The notes: a model not told the origin generated them from the sequence alone. A stretch of 64,000 nt of DNA from Druceiella hillmani (GCA_039881145.1 JAYKKI010000088.1:2767501-2831500), one strand, 5' to 3'; positions 24,501 through 36,221 are shown, counted from the first letter of the stretch. Program-made: numbers and translations.

Positions 24501-27500
24501 TTTCCATATGAATTTCAGCGGCTGAAATTTTGTAACTAGAACATTTACAGACTTAACCTCTGATGCTTTGAGTAAACCTCCACATGAAATTTAAGCATGC
24601 TTATTACATTATAAAATAGTACAGACACACTGAAAGACAGAAAAAGACTGACAAAAAAGGCAGATTGAATTAAAACAGAAAACTTTGTCATTGGATTGTG
24701 GAGGTAATCAATTGCTTAATTAAAATTCTTGACATAACATCAATGGTTGATGTATTTTTTTATAAGCGTAACACGCAATGGTATTTTAAGATCAATAAAA
24801 TACAAAACACTGAAAACACAACTAACCCAAAGAGGAATTAAGAAAGTAAAGTGTATGTCAGGCAGTGCTGTAGTTGTTGGTGCCCTTGTCATTCTTGTGT
24901 CAATTTGAGATTATGTTGATTTTGCATTTTTGAAGTGAAACTTTTTGGGCGCAATGGTAGTATAATGTCAAGATTAAATTTAATGCCAAGTTCCCAATGC
25001 AATGTTTTCATGCAACGTTTTGTCGTAACGTTTGAATGTACCAAGGTCAAATTTAATGCCAAGTTTTCAATGCAACATTTTGTCGGAATGTCCGAAGGTA
25101 ACAAATGATTAATAAATCAACAAAATGTTTGCGATAACATTTTGTTGATTTATTAATCTATTTATGATAGATTTATTACTAATTCTACATGTACTTCATC
25201 CATTACAAATCTAACAACATACATACTTAATTTATTTATAAATCTACAATGAAGCAAGATAAAAAACAGGTACTTAGTGAGTATACTTAATTAACAACCG
25301 AGAGAGATAGATGAACACAATAAAATAAAAAACAAGAAGTGTACAACAAAAATGGCGCTCACTACTGATATCAGCTGTTTTGTACATTATGTGTGTCAAA
25401 AGTAAGCTGTCAAAATTTTGTTGATTTATTTATCTATTTATGACAGATCTATTACTAATTCTGCGTGTACTTCATCCATTACAAGACTAACAACATACAT
25501 ACTTAATTTATTAATAAATCTACAATGAACCCACACATACAGTAGTCGTAAATATCATTGCAGATTTATAAATAATGTGAATAAATATAACAATAATAAA
25601 CAGGAGCAATACATTCCTCCTTCAGCCACATTTAACCATGTTCTGGTACTGGCATCGTGGCTATTTTTAAAATTGATAATTGTCTATGTAAATTTGTATG
25701 AAAATTTTATTAGATGTTGACGTCGATTTGTAATGACATTTTATTAATTTTTATGAATGCACAGTATTACAATCTTCTTATACAAATTTAGTAGAATCTA
25801 TTTACTTACACTTAATATATTCTCTCTCTGTTGTTTTACCCCTTTACAAATCGAGACTTAGATCGCCAAAGAAGTTTCACTTCTGTCACGCGTACTGATT
25901 TGCATGCGGTTTTTTAAAGGTTGCAATATTTTCAGAAAAATGTATTCTATGGACACAAAGGCGGAGTTAAAAGACTATGTGCAAGAAAAATTATTGCGAG
26001 TAGTAAAAAACTTGATATCGTAGAATGGTACCTGACGACAGTAGAATAATGTGAATGTCAAATTATTAACTCTTCATAATAATCGTTCGGTTTAAAATGC
26101 CTTAGGCATAACCTAGTAATAAAACTTACAATTTTTTCAATGCACGCTTTAAATCATAACTTAAAAAACTTTTTCTTTTAAAGAAAATTACAAAATCTGA
26201 TATTATTACAATTTATCTTTTATTTATTTGCATATAGCAAAGAAATAAAAGTTCCTTAAACCATTTTGTGACTTAAATCTAATAATTTGTTACAAAACCA
26301 TGTATTTGTCAATTAAACATGTGCCAATAACAAGACTCCATCTATTGAGAAATATTTTCACTTTTCACTTTTTCTTTTGAGTTTCAATGTTGAGTACATT
26401 GAAACTCATTTTATCCATGTTTATGCTAAAAAAATATTTATCAGGGCAAAACTAGAAACATACTACTTACTCGAACTCAACTAGTGTAATGCTTTCAAAA
26501 TCCTTTTCTGATTTATCGCAGGCCACACTCTCAAGTAGAAACGCAATTTTTTCAAGGTTATTGGGGTATTTTTTCAATTTCATTCTGAGTACTGGCGATT
26601 TGCAGCTGTTTACTGAAACCATTATGTAAAAACAAATATAATACTAATGACATTGGAAGAATTTTAACTTCTAGGTTAGTCTTAAGACTTGACCTCAGGA
26701 AACATCACCAATGGTCAAATTATTTCAATTTCTAAAATGCGTTTTCAACACTACAAACTATAATGTTTATAAGTTAATTTTTCACTAACTTTTTACACGA
26801 AATTGAAGACAATCAAAAGATATCTCAGATAATTATTGTATTATCCATTTCAATTATCAACTATGTCGCAAGAAATAGGTATTTATGTATGCACAAAATA
26901 ATGTTTTTTTAAATTAATTGCATCTATTATAAAGTTAAAGTCTGTAATTTTTTACTTTTTTTTAAATTTTATACCTAGAATTCATATTTTACAACACCAT
27001 TAACATAAACAATGATAATTTTGACGATAAGACTAAAATTACTCTTACTTTTAATTAATAAATCCTTCATACTTAATAGGAAGTAACACAATGGCTAAAC
27101 TACACGGCTCATTGACTAAGATTACTACTAAATAACAAGATTTGGCTTAAGATTTTATTACGTAGGTCTATACCCATCAACGAAACCGTGAACTTTTATA
27201 ATTTTTTCATCATATTTATCCTGACCAAATATGTGTATGTTCAGATGACTGACTTTTCGTATGATTTAAATCTAAAATCTTCGAGATATTACCACTTTTT
27301 TATAGTTCGTGAGAATTATTAGCCTACGTTAGTCTTTTAAGACATGTGGCTACAAAATTTGGTGTTTTGTATTTCTGTGTTTTAGTGGTATATTACAGAA
27401 AAACCTTGCTATTAAAAATAATGAATATAAAATGTACTGCTGGTAAAGATTTCTAACAAAAAATGTTCTTACAGCTTTAATATCTTAAATTTTCATAGTC

Positions 27501-29762
27501 TTTGATCTTGAATGCTGTAGAAAAATTTTCTGGCTGGTTTAGTAATATCTTTGTGTGGAAAATCCATATTATTAAATGCTATAATGCTTATTAATGCATT
27601 TTTTAAATTATTAAATAATAATATTAAGAACCACGAGTTTTTGGGTTTGTTAACGCTTTATGCTCCTCACTGTTACGTGAGAGAATGGAGTCAAAGTTTA
27701 TTTCATCCGTCTAGAGCACGCAGGGTTATTTTGCAGCGTTTAGTAATTTTTTACACACTTATATTAATCAACGAGGTATTGCGAGAAGTGCCAAATCTTG
27801 ATATTTTTTTCAGCTCCATTATAGAAATGCGATTACGTAGGTGCTTGGTAGTTCACGTTTGATAATTAGTTTTATGTTCAATTTGAATTAATGTGTATTT
27901 TTCTGCTTTATTAATGATTATTTATTTTATTACGTATAACGTAAATTTTTGTACTTTTAGCGTTTGCACAAGTCCAGCCCTTTGGGGAAATCTGTACGTT
28001 GGACACAGGATTTTAGATAAATAAATAAATTTTTCACATAAAAAAGATAATGCTAATTTATTACAATCTGAGCTTACTTTGATGAAGCAAAAATTAATTT
28101 CCATGAAAATGCTCTTATTTTATTTTTTTTCTACAATCTCATAGTAGATTTTTCACAGCATTATTGGCCAAAGGAAGTGAAAATTTAAAAACCTTAAAAC
28201 TGAAAAACTACTTTTTTTTGGAAACAAAAAATTTGGCTTAAAACTAAAAAACGAAGAGTATGCACACTGAGCCAGTTGAGCTGAAACTTTTTTATTATCT
28301 TCTTCATTTGTGTACAGCAAACGTCTGTTTTCCAAAGTAGGAAAAGTTTATGAAGAAAAATGCTTTTCCAGATATAGCGGAATCTATTTTTCCTTAATCA
28401 CAATTTATCTCACATCAATTTTAAGTATTAATATTGTATTTCTGGTATATTTTTTTGTGGTTCAAGATTAAAATTACTCTTGATTATTTTGCTATGCTAT
28501 ATGCTATTAATTATTTTAATATAACGTTGATCTTATGTTTGAGGTAAGCTCTTTGTTGATTTCAAGTTTGTTATTTTGTTCCTATTTAAGTTACTATAAC
28601 TTTCATAATATTAAGTGGCTCTGCCAATGAATGAAAGCCAATGTTGGTGTTTTATTCTTTTCTGAGTAATATGTTTGAGTTTCACATTCATACTTCATTT
28701 ATTAATCATTTTAAATACTCACTATGCTAAGATTATATTGCGAATTAATATAAAAAATGTAAAAGGAAAGTCTTTTTTTATATTGAGCCATAATTCAGAA
28801 ATAGAACTGACCATTTGGCCAAATATGAACATAGGAAAATTATGCCGAACATGCCGACTACATATTTATCGAACATTCAGCCCATCTCTAGTATAGATAT
28901 GCATATATAGCACTGCTACATGACGCCTGACATAGTATTGTTTTTCTGAAATAAATATGTTGAAATGTTGTAGCGACAGTGCAGTATAGCGACAATGAAA
29001 CCAATGAATAGAATGATCATTTACCAGAAATATTGGCTGCTTGGGATCATCTTATTAAATAAAATTGATTTAAAATGTACTTTTAGTGCTACCAAAGAGC
29101 TGTAAAATTTAAACATTTTTTTCAATTTTTAATTATTTAGCTTTATAATGTTTTCTAAGTTTTTTACGTTTGATATTAATAAATTTGTGATTTTATTTGC
29201 AAATGTAATGTTTCGTGATACAAGTAAAGACAATTAAGTCAAAAACATTATAACAAATACTTTCCGCAAAAACACGTTTTACGAGAAATATTTCATTAAA
29301 TGAATTTTTTTATAAAATAAAAAGTGGGCGGCCATTAACCAAAACAATGTATAGTGCAAGTTTTCTTTCAATAAAAAAAATAAACTGGGAAAATTCCCTT
29401 TCGCTAAAATGCAGTTGCTCCAAATAAACAATCCATCAACTAACAAAGTATTTGTAGGGCCCCATATTCATTCAGGATATCGACGAGAGAGTATCCCATG
29501 ATATAATATGTAAAATTCCTTTCTCGGCATTCGCTTAAACTCGGACTACTATTCAAGAAAGAAGCGTAAGCTTCCTTACAACCCTCATCTGCGAGATATC
29601 CTGAAAATAATAATATTAAATTAACTAGCGAATGGAAATAAAAAATAAAACAACGCTACAATATTATGATGATTGGCGGTAAATATTCTTAACAAAATAA
29701 TTTTAAATCAAATAGACATTACCGAGAACCAGTCGAGCTATTTCGGATGGTAAAAACCCCAT
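14273..29762 (-). CDS. LisH (NPAT-like) plus 12 x C2H2 zinc-finger protein, 675 aa, 7 coding exons
   Basis: Coding exons (minus): 29,762-29,723; 29,600-29,445; 26,612-26,471; 22,694-22,570; 20,969-20,842; 18,924-18,744; 15,528-14,273. All junctions are GT/AG and phases match (1,1,2,1,0,1), giving 675 codons plus TAA. Residues 4-36 (LPSEIARLVLGYLADEG...) form a LisH motif that closely resembles the N-terminus of NPAT/Mxc, including the later 'DILNEYGAL' (54-62). Residues about 66-257 are an acidic, probably disordered linker. Residues 283-660 carry twelve C-x2-C-x12-H-x4-H fingers, followed by a KKKKLKKR basic tail, a likely nuclear signal. The start ATG follows an in-frame TAA. LisH domains dimerise and NPAT's drives histone-locus-body assembly; the fingers should bind DNA. 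I infer a nuclear, self-associating DNA-binding regulator. The exon joins are read from sequence, not from transcripts. Confidence 0.85.
15529..18743 (-). other. Intron 6 of the zinc-finger gene
   Basis: Bounded by donor ACT|gtaagt (18,743) and acceptor cag|TCTCG (15,529). It holds a truncated piggyBac-like copy (15,805-16,180) and a short TA tract at 18,674-18,700. The rest is AT-rich with nothing recognised. Confidence 0.75.
15805..16180 (+). mobile_element. Truncated piggyBac-like element with transposase N-terminus
   Basis: The left part matches the intact element at 21,143-21,800 in opposite orientation ('gagtgccgacaagtgccat', 'ctaaatttgccacgaccgcg', 'gggtccaggaaaag'). The ATG at 16,038 opens a 43-codon frame starting MSEYENNSSENDRFLSCEES and ending NDNSD-stop, homologous to the first residues of the other copy. 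The right end and the TTAA sites are not preserved, so this copy is the older one. Confidence 0.7.
18744..18924 (-). CDS. Exon 6 of the LisH zinc-finger gene
   Basis: 181 nt, phase 0 in and phase 1 out, acceptor ttttgcag, donor gtaagt. It encodes acidic linker residues 198-257, starting VSTENLSKVPIEVV, with many D/E/S and no known domain. Confidence 0.85.
18925..20841 (-). other. Intron 5 of the zinc-finger gene
   Basis: Contains the TIR element at 19,649-20,105. No other structure recognised. Confidence 0.75.
19649..20105. mobile_element. MITE with TAGGGTATTTGACT termini
   Basis: Ends are exact inverted repeats: TAGGGTATTTGACT at 19,649 and AGTCAAATACCCTA ending at 20,105. The element is 457 bp and non-coding, and matches 36,222-36,700 over nearly its whole length ('cgcgcgaaaatgcc', 'tatgacgtc', 'ttgcgtttaagttatat'). 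It probably duplicates TA on insertion, as Tc1/mariner types do. The superfamily is not certain. Confidence 0.8.
20842..20969 (-). CDS. Exon 5 of the LisH zinc-finger gene
   Basis: 128 nt, acceptor gattacag, donor ATT|gtaagt, phase 1 in and 0 out. Encodes residues 155-197 (EISQLKREADIELEVEQQ...), acidic and polar. Confidence 0.82.
21143..21800 (-). mobile_element. piggyBac-like non-autonomous element, TTAA-flanked
   Basis: 658 bp, flanked by TTAA at 21,139-21,142 and 21,801-21,804. Its ends are inverted: CCGTTTTAGTGCC at the left and, on the minus strand, CCGTTAGAGTGCTGACG at the right. The TTAA target with short CC-starting TIRs is the hallmark of piggyBac. The right subterminal part has repeated 'gagcgcgatggcgctcgt' palindromic blocks (21,738-21,786). 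It keeps the start of a transposase gene (next entry) but lacks the catalytic domain. Confidence 0.85.
21380..21571 (-). pseudogene. piggyBac-like transposase N-terminal fragment
   Basis: Starts with ATG at 21,571 and reads MSKYENNSSKNDCFSSCEES, then DSGSDIVVRSQFGLMQIL, and ends at codon 64. The acidic, serine-rich start is typical of piggyBac transposases ahead of the catalytic domain. The DDE domain is absent; the following 200 bp are non-homologous AT-rich sequence. A homologous 43-codon fragment lies at 16,038. Confidence 0.7.
21927..22236. repeat. 155-bp tandem duplication
   Basis: Two near-identical adjacent copies (tctaaattaa at 21,931 and 22,086). Only one or two differences are seen, so this is a recent intronic duplication. 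Confidence 0.92.
22570..22694 (-). CDS. Exon 4 of the LisH zinc-finger gene
   Basis: 125 nt, acceptor tattacag, donor CCAG|gtaaat, phase 2 in and 1 out. Encodes residues 113-154 (HKSTDTDDLIEVPVKH...), no known domain. Confidence 0.82.
23762..24150. repeat. T-rich minisatellite, ~18-bp units
   Basis: About 20 units of 'tttatttgcacatctttt' with alternating 'gcatgctttatttgcacatc' spacers. Three overlapping open frames rich in F, L and H arise from it and are not genes. The T-rich strand is + and the gene is transcribed from minus, so the transcript is A-rich here. Confidence 0.92.
24926..25925 (+). repeat. Dispersed repeat family, copy A
   Basis: Matches copy B (58,613-59,395) and inverted copy C (47,745-48,092). 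Shared marks are 'gggcgcaat', 'catgcaacgttttgt', 'gagagagatagatgaacac', 'actgatatcagct' and 'aagtttcacttct'. Copy A has two additions: a perfect 23-bp hairpin (25,107-25,129 with 25,136-25,158, 6-base loop), and an internal direct duplication of about 112 bp (25,142-25,254 and 25,418-25,528). Non-coding, probably a non-autonomous transposon. Confidence 0.8.
26471..26612 (-). CDS. Exon 3 of the LisH zinc-finger gene
   Basis: 142 nt, acceptor tggtttcag, donor TTCGA|gtaagt, phase 1 in and 2 out. Residues 66-113 (NSCKSPVLRMKLKKYPNNLE...KIAFLLES). A basic patch is followed by an amphipathic stretch, with no known domain. Confidence 0.8.
26613..29444 (-). other. Intron 2 of the zinc-finger gene
   Basis: 2832 bp starting with the less common donor gttagt. 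I see no repeats or coding sequence; open frames at 27,551-27,862 and 28,675-28,896 look random. Confidence 0.7.
29445..29600 (-). CDS. Exon 2: most of the LisH motif
   Basis: 156 nt, acceptor ttattttcag. Residues 14-65: GYLADEGCKEAYASFL completes the LisH motif, and SLVDILNEYGALQIL matches the second conserved block of the NPAT N-terminus. Read-through past the donor CTTT|gttagt meets TAG at once, which supports the splice. Confidence 0.83.
29723..29762 (-). CDS. Exon 1: start and first half of the LisH motif
   Basis: 40 nt from the ATG at 29,762 to the donor CTCG|gtaatg. Encodes MGFLPSEIARLVL. An in-frame TAA lies five codons upstream, so this ATG is the start. The intron after it is only 122 bp. 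Confidence 0.85.
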
Positions 29763-32700
29763 CTTTTTCGACTTGGATAATTAATAGTTGATTATCACAA
29801 AATGTCGTAATTTTTTTTAATATCATGGAAAGCTGCTACTGTAAATTCTTTTACTGAAATAAATTATTTAATTTTTGAAAGTTCATAAACAAGACAAACA
29901 GAATTGTCATTTTGACGTTTCAGACAACGAAAGCGTCAGAAACATTTTTACAGACTTTGTCGTTATCATAGAGTAAATCGTTATTATAGACATGAAGTGG
30001 TCGTCACATCGTTCGCGTAAAGTAACATTTTATTCAGGATAATATGATCATGTTTTAATAAGAACTGCATATTGGAGCTTAAAATCAAAATGCGTTAATG
30101 GTTTATTTTGTTATTAAAATTTATATTTAAATATCTTCAAAAACTGAAATCATTTATAATTTTAAAAATGATTACTTATGAAATATAAATTAATTAGTAA
30201 AAATTTGCTATTAGCCATCTTATTGGAGATGTTGGTAAGATGGCCATTCAACTACGAATAAGTTTTCAATAGCGTAGTCAAGGATTTGATTTTTTATAAC
30301 TGTGATAAATTGTCGTTACACTATGCACATAACAATCAAGAAACTATGGGTCTAAGATTCCTTTGGATTCTTTGCGTTGATAATAATTTCTATTCGACTA
30401 TATACTTGTTACGAAATTTAATTTGGCACCTATATTAGGAAAAATATTGAGTGTGTACTTATGTACGCGAGTTATAAATTATACTTCTTGGGCATAATAC
30501 AAGAGTAACTTTATTTAGCACGCAAATAATTAATGAAAGAAAATAATAAAGGGACTGGAGCGTAATTAATAATATGGTTGACAAATTTAAATTCAATCAA
30601 ATAATTAAATTTTTAAAATTGAAATTTAAAATTTATTTATTCGATGTATGGTCTGATAGATGATTGACTTACAATAGAAAGCCAGCAGAAAAATAAAATT
30701 ATAGACCACTCATCTGTTAATAAACTATGTAAATATATATTTAGGGAGCAACTTCATGGTGTCGTTTTGATTAGATTTTTGTTGCATGATGAACAATTTC
30801 ATTCTGTCAAATTTTTGTCGGATCATAAAATGTCTTCTCTTTTCATAACACGCCTAAAATTAGCAATAAAAAAAAATTAACATACAATTTGGACCATCAA
30901 AAATAATAAATGACTTTTATGGTAACATTTTAAGTCACGGATAAATGAGAATCTACAATCGCTATTAATACTGTGAATATTACATGGAACGTCGATCGCT
31001 TGAAAAATTTATTGGGTGAACAGACACACAAATGCATATTTGGTCTCCTACCATAAAGGTATACAAGTTTTATGGTAGGGAAGGTACATAATCTTATGGT
31101 TTTCTACCATAAAGATTCTGTTCACGCTATAGTGTAAATTTTTATACGTTTTATGAAATTGAAACATACAAATATGACCTAGAAGGATATTTTGGCAAAT
31201 ATCTTGCTTTGGTATAAACGAAAACAACTTAAGTTTCATAACAAACTTTATATTACAATAAAGCCTCCTTGAATTCTTCCTTACCCATTCTCTCGCCATA
31301 TAATATTCCTTTACTTCCTGCATGATGGCTTTATTCGACTTAAATTTGCGTCCAGCCAGGAAAGTCTTTAGTTTCGGAAGCAGATATCTGAGAGACTGCT
31401 TTTATTCCTATGGGAGATGGTTTTATTCCTTCTGAGGATCCATATGAGATGGTTTTATTCCTTCTGAGGATACCAATTATGGGAATTTTGTCTCCTAAAA
31501 AATTACATTATTACCATTTCAGGGGATGGAATGCATTTAAATTTTTGGAAGCCGGTTCACCATGTGCAATCCGCTATCTTGAATGCTATTTCGTTTCCTA
31601 AATATAGGGATGCACTCGTAAATTTCGATAGATTTTTGCTGGAAAATTAGCTTTTGTTATGGAGTGACCACTCGCGATATACAAACTGCGCAATTTTTTT
31701 GATTTGTAATTTATTATCCAAAGTAAAATGAACTCTTTCATTTCAAATGTGTGTGACTTCTTTTAAATTACGCTCTTTCATTGGCCTGCCGACTAAAACC
31801 AAATCTTGGACATCATATTTGATTCAGGACTAGAGGACGTAGGGTGTAAACGAAGTTTGTTCTGCTACACTTGAATTAATTTATCTATATTACTGGATTT
31901 AATCAATTATTACCTATTCTAGTTAATTATTAGATATATGAGTAATAACTTATATTCGACACAATGTCTACACTAGAGTATGTTCATGATAAATAAACTA
32001 GTTTTTTTCAGAAATTTATAGTTTGGAGAGACAGCCTGTACTCCTACAAGACGAGGAAGAGTCATACAATTTAATTCATCTTATAACCTTAAAAAACAAT
32101 ATTTTTACGTTAATCGTGTATTTATAGAATATCGGCATGCATTCACAGCCACTAACAAAAATATTGCAATAAAATAGAATAAATATATCATTATACTTTT
32201 TTATTACTTCAAAAAAAACGACAGTTTGTTATAGAAACATTTTTCGATAACTTTTGCATGACGCGAGGTAACGAATATTTGTACTAGAATAAAGAAATAT
32301 TCTAGAAATTGTTGTTCATTTTTTTTCAGTGTTTATAAACTACAACCAACCATTCAAAAATATCAATCTACAGATACAGCTATCCGGTTTTTACCCGGAT
32401 TTTCCTTCACCCTTGTAAGGAAATAATACATCCAATTTTATAAAAAAACGAATAGGGCCTAATAATAACTTAATAAGGCGGTAAACAACTTTTCTTCTAG
32501 GTCCACAAATTTAGTGAACTCACTAATGACTATTAATAAATAAATATATTTCTATATAAACAGAAAAATTACATCGAAATGCTTAGCATATCAATTTAAA
32601 TATATTTTAAACTATAAAATAATTGTTGACGTTTAATATTTGAAAATTTTATTTTATTTTCCGTTTCCACCTAATCGATTTGTAACCATAGACTTATATT

Positions 32701-33400
32701 TAGATCATTGTTTGTAACATAAAAAAAACAAAACAGAATACAGCCTGTTTTTGACACTTCATTATTTCTTTATACTTTCATAACCACACGTAACTCAATA
32801 AGATATTATAATTAAGTACATGTAAACGTGTACATATATATTTGTACTATATATTTTAATTTCTATAGAAATAGGGAAACAAACTTCTTCACGCCTATAA
32901 ACAAGAATAATTAGCTGGAATCAGACCGACCAATCACAGTAACACAATTACCATAAATCACACGTAAGCTTGAATAGCTGTCGTAATAAAATACGCTCTC
33001 AGACCTAAAACGATTCGGTGGGCTCACTGTAAACGTGATAATTAATCCGAATTATGTAGGAAGTAGGGTAACCACACGTAACAAACCTGATTTTTTACCC
33101 GTTATATAATGATAAATTTTCAGTATGGCTCATACGGGATGATGTTATTTAATAATGAGAAAGGCAAAAACAATTTTCTCTCTAAATATACGACATAAGC
33201 TAAAAGAAACTTGTGAACCGTCACGGGACGCCTGGTAGATGTGAAATATCTAATTTTTTTATATTTTTATGTAGAAAATTTTTTATTTGAATGAAGTGAA
33301 AACTGCAAAAACAAATATTCTTATAGTTGTTGATAACAAAATATTTATTTAAATATGTTATTTTATTTTTATGGAATAATTCATTTAAGTAATTAATAAC
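29763..33400. other. Upstream region of the zinc-finger gene, no further gene seen
   Basis: AT-rich. No clear TATA box near 29,763-30,000. 31,010-31,110 holds a small inverted motif (ctaccataaag/ctttatggtag), and 31,410-31,470 holds a two-unit direct repeat of 'gagatggttttattccttct'. Nothing else recognised. Confidence 0.45.
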
Positions 33401-33499
33401 TTATTGTAAATAAACGTTTTTAACTTATAGGATAGTTTAATGCAATACACCGATATAAACGAGTAAAGTTGTAAGCGTTGGTAAATAAGAAACTATGCT

Positions 33500-33612
33500 T
33501 ATCCGAATTAATTCGGAAAGAACCGACAAGACGCGAAGCTGGCCGAATCAAGTCGGAAAGAACTGATAATACCCGAAGCTGGCCGAATGGCAACGGGCGT
33601 CTTGCCATCGGA
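33500..33612. repeat. Two-unit 40-bp repeat and short hairpin, locally GC-rich
   Basis: 'cgaaNtNNgtcggaaagaac' then 'cgaagctggc' occurs twice in tandem (33,503-33,582). It is followed by the hairpin CCGA-TGGCAA/TTGCCA-TCGG (33,583-33,611). Function unknown. Confidence 0.6.
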
Positions 33613-34875
33613 ATATTTTAACTCCTATCCAAACGCGCTATTAGATGTTTCACACCAATAGGGACGTGCCTTGTTGGGAACATGGCCTTGAATTTTCTAT
33701 GATTACTGAATTAACGGTAAGGTTTTCTTTGAGAGATAAGAAGGTTTTTTCTTATCGTCGAGATTCTGACGTATTAACCCCACCGTTGACGAAGCCAGAC
33801 GTCGCGATTTTATGGCATTTCCGGCACCGTTTTATTCGATTATATGGAGTTCCATTGGTATCACTTTATTACTGTTGAAAAGCTCTTTCCAACCGTATAC
33901 AATTTCTTTTTTTCGAGTTAGAAGAATATGGCACGACATTTTGTTGATTTTTTTATATTGTCAACTTATAAACCCCGTACAAAATTCAACATAGCCGATC
34001 TGAGTTATGTTTTATATGCAATCGATAGATGGCTATCGGTGGCTTGACAATGGCTTTTGATTGAGACATAAATAAGCATCAACAAAAATGCAAAAACAAA
34101 CCTAAAATATATAACTTCTTTTATTTACTGGCTAGATATCGGGTGTTGTAAACGGATTTAATACGTAAACAAAACATTTGGAGCTACAGTGCTAACCTTT
34201 ATTTTTTTCATTTTGTTATGATAGAGTTTTCTGGCTTGCCCTTACTATAATAACAAATTTAAAAGTTATAACGTATTCACTTTAAAAAGAACCAATTACA
34301 TAAATCGAATGTCAATCAAATAGATTTGGTATTTCCAAACGTCAGTGTCAAGTTTTTTGAAGGTTGTGCCAATTTACAAAACATACCAGCTAAAAATAAT
34401 CCATTCTTACTGTTCTGAAAAAATAAGTACCGAAAAGGTCACTGAAAGATTTTTTTATCTTCAGATTAAGCGACCTTTTTATGCTTAGCACGCATAGAAA
34501 GAATCCTTTGAAACCAATATACAGATTCTAAATAATGTCTTCAAAATATTCACCGAAGATCCGAAATACTTGGTGTCTATTTAAATCGTATTTCTGTCAA
34601 ATTTCTTTTAGAAGTATTGATAATTTCTATGTGAAATCTACAAAAAAAACAATTAAAATTCCCCAGCTCACCCTTAAATAAAAACCTGATTACAGACTTG
34701 ATATGAAGTTAAACTATTTTTTGTTTATATTATAGTTTAATCAAATTTTTAGAGAAATTTCAGAGAGAAAGTTTTATTTTATTTTATTTTTTTCTATTAT
34801 ATTATCTTGTAATGTACCATATTTTCTTCGATTTATTAATAGAGATTAGTATTCCTTGCTTGTTTTCCTCATTTT

Positions 34876-35100
34876 TAGGGTTCCGTATCTCAAACGAAAA
34901 AAAACGAAACCCACGCAATATTATTCAGGTGTCCATCCGTTCATCAATATCCTAAAAAGTTTCTCGGAGACTCTTTGACGTAAAAAAATTGAAGTTTGAC
35001 ATAATGATAAAGCATACTAGTCCATAAATACATTATTCTCATTAAAAAAAACTGTTTAAACATAAACTTTTTACATTTTTAAGATATTTCGTTGCATAAT
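34876..35100 (+). repeat. GGTTCCGT-family dispersed repeat, clearest copy
   Basis: 'ttagggttccgtatctcaaa' followed by 'gaaaaaaaacgaaaccc' and 'gtccatccgttcatcaatat' is the usual head of a repeat very common in moths and butterflies. A short inverted repeat (gggttccgt...acgaaaccc) marks its start. Non-coding. Confidence 0.6.
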
Positions 35101-35626
35101 TAACAATGCCCGAAACCCAAAACGTCGGTATCATGACACGACCTTATCTAACACCGTTATTAATTACAAAATCAACTGAACAATACTCCATTTTCGACTT
35201 CCGGCATTTTGAAAATGGTCACCCTAGCCGGAACACGAACATGGCTGTACTAATCGTTAAGGTAAGTACGTTATGATGATATAGTGCTGTGTTTATTACA
35301 GCACTGACGTGTTGTAAATATTAATGGTTTTATTATTGTAATGGACACATATCGTCCGGATGCCATAGATGATATTCCGGCAAGCGTTTTGATTTTGATT
35401 GGAATTTATAATAATGTTATAAAAAAAAAGTTTGTTCAATAATCTGACTGTGTATTTTTGGTCGAATGGACCATTTTTGTGTATTTAAGCCAAATCATAT
35501 CACTCAATAAATGATACTGAATGAAAAGAATTGAGATACGCAGCCAATTCATCTACGCACTAAGTAATCTTAATCAGAATAAAATGGTCTTAAAAAGGGT
35601 CTTAAAATCATTCTTTTCTATTAACG

Positions 35627-35931
35627 GGTATTATCAATAAAGTTATGATACCGAAAACTGGGCACCGATGAAAGACTCCATGGAGAGGATGAAACTAATC
35701 TGTTACTTTTCTGCTCCATTGTGCGTTATACATTCTGCCAATGTGTCCAGAACTTTTAATATTACAATGGCTTGGCGATGTTGGTCAGTTTAGGCTTATA
35801 CAGGATATTCCCATCGGGTTCATATTTTTGAAATATTAACTTCTAAGTGGCTTTTTTCATAAGTCTCATCCTCTCCATGGAGTCTTTCATCAGTGCCCAG
35901 TTTTCGGCATCATAACATTATTGGTAATGCC
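35627..35931. mobile_element. MITE with ~75-bp inverted arms
   Basis: The left arm 35,627-35,700 ('ggtattatcaataaagttat', then 'gaaaactgggcaccgatgaa') is matched by the reverse complement of about 35,855-35,931, with few mismatches. The interior is about 150 bp and non-coding. The pattern is a foldback-like MITE; no target duplication is evident. Confidence 0.75.
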
Positions 35932-36221
35932 ACTTCAGAACAATAAAGTACTAAGCAAGAAATAACGAGATTTTGTTCGAAATAATTTAACCTATTTGGA
36001 ATAATATTTTTTTAGACAATATTGGCTATATTTTCCAAGCATTAATTATTTGAGTTACAATAATATTGCCGAAGAATCAATTAGATCTACAGAATAGCTC
36101 GGTCCATAAATTTATAAATTGTGACAATGTAATATTTAATTAATTGTTGATTTTATCGGTAGCAGAAAAGTCTAAATGCGTTTTTCACAGGCCTTCATTT
36201 TTTTATTTTCATTTAATATAA

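Larger units (their letters stand above)
22695..26470 (-). other. Intron 3 of the zinc-finger gene
   Basis: The longest intron, 3776 bp. It contains a T-rich minisatellite (23,762-24,150) and dispersed repeat copy A (24,926-25,925). Confidence 0.75.

Noticed and set aside
33420..33994. Several 60-77-codon open frames in a GC-richer patch
   Set aside because: They overlap a small tandem repeat and hairpin; no motif or consistent exon structure was found.
35640..35900. Possible hammerhead core CTGATGA in the 35.6-kb MITE arm (minus strand)
   Set aside because: No GAAA and no matching stems II/III follow at the needed distance.
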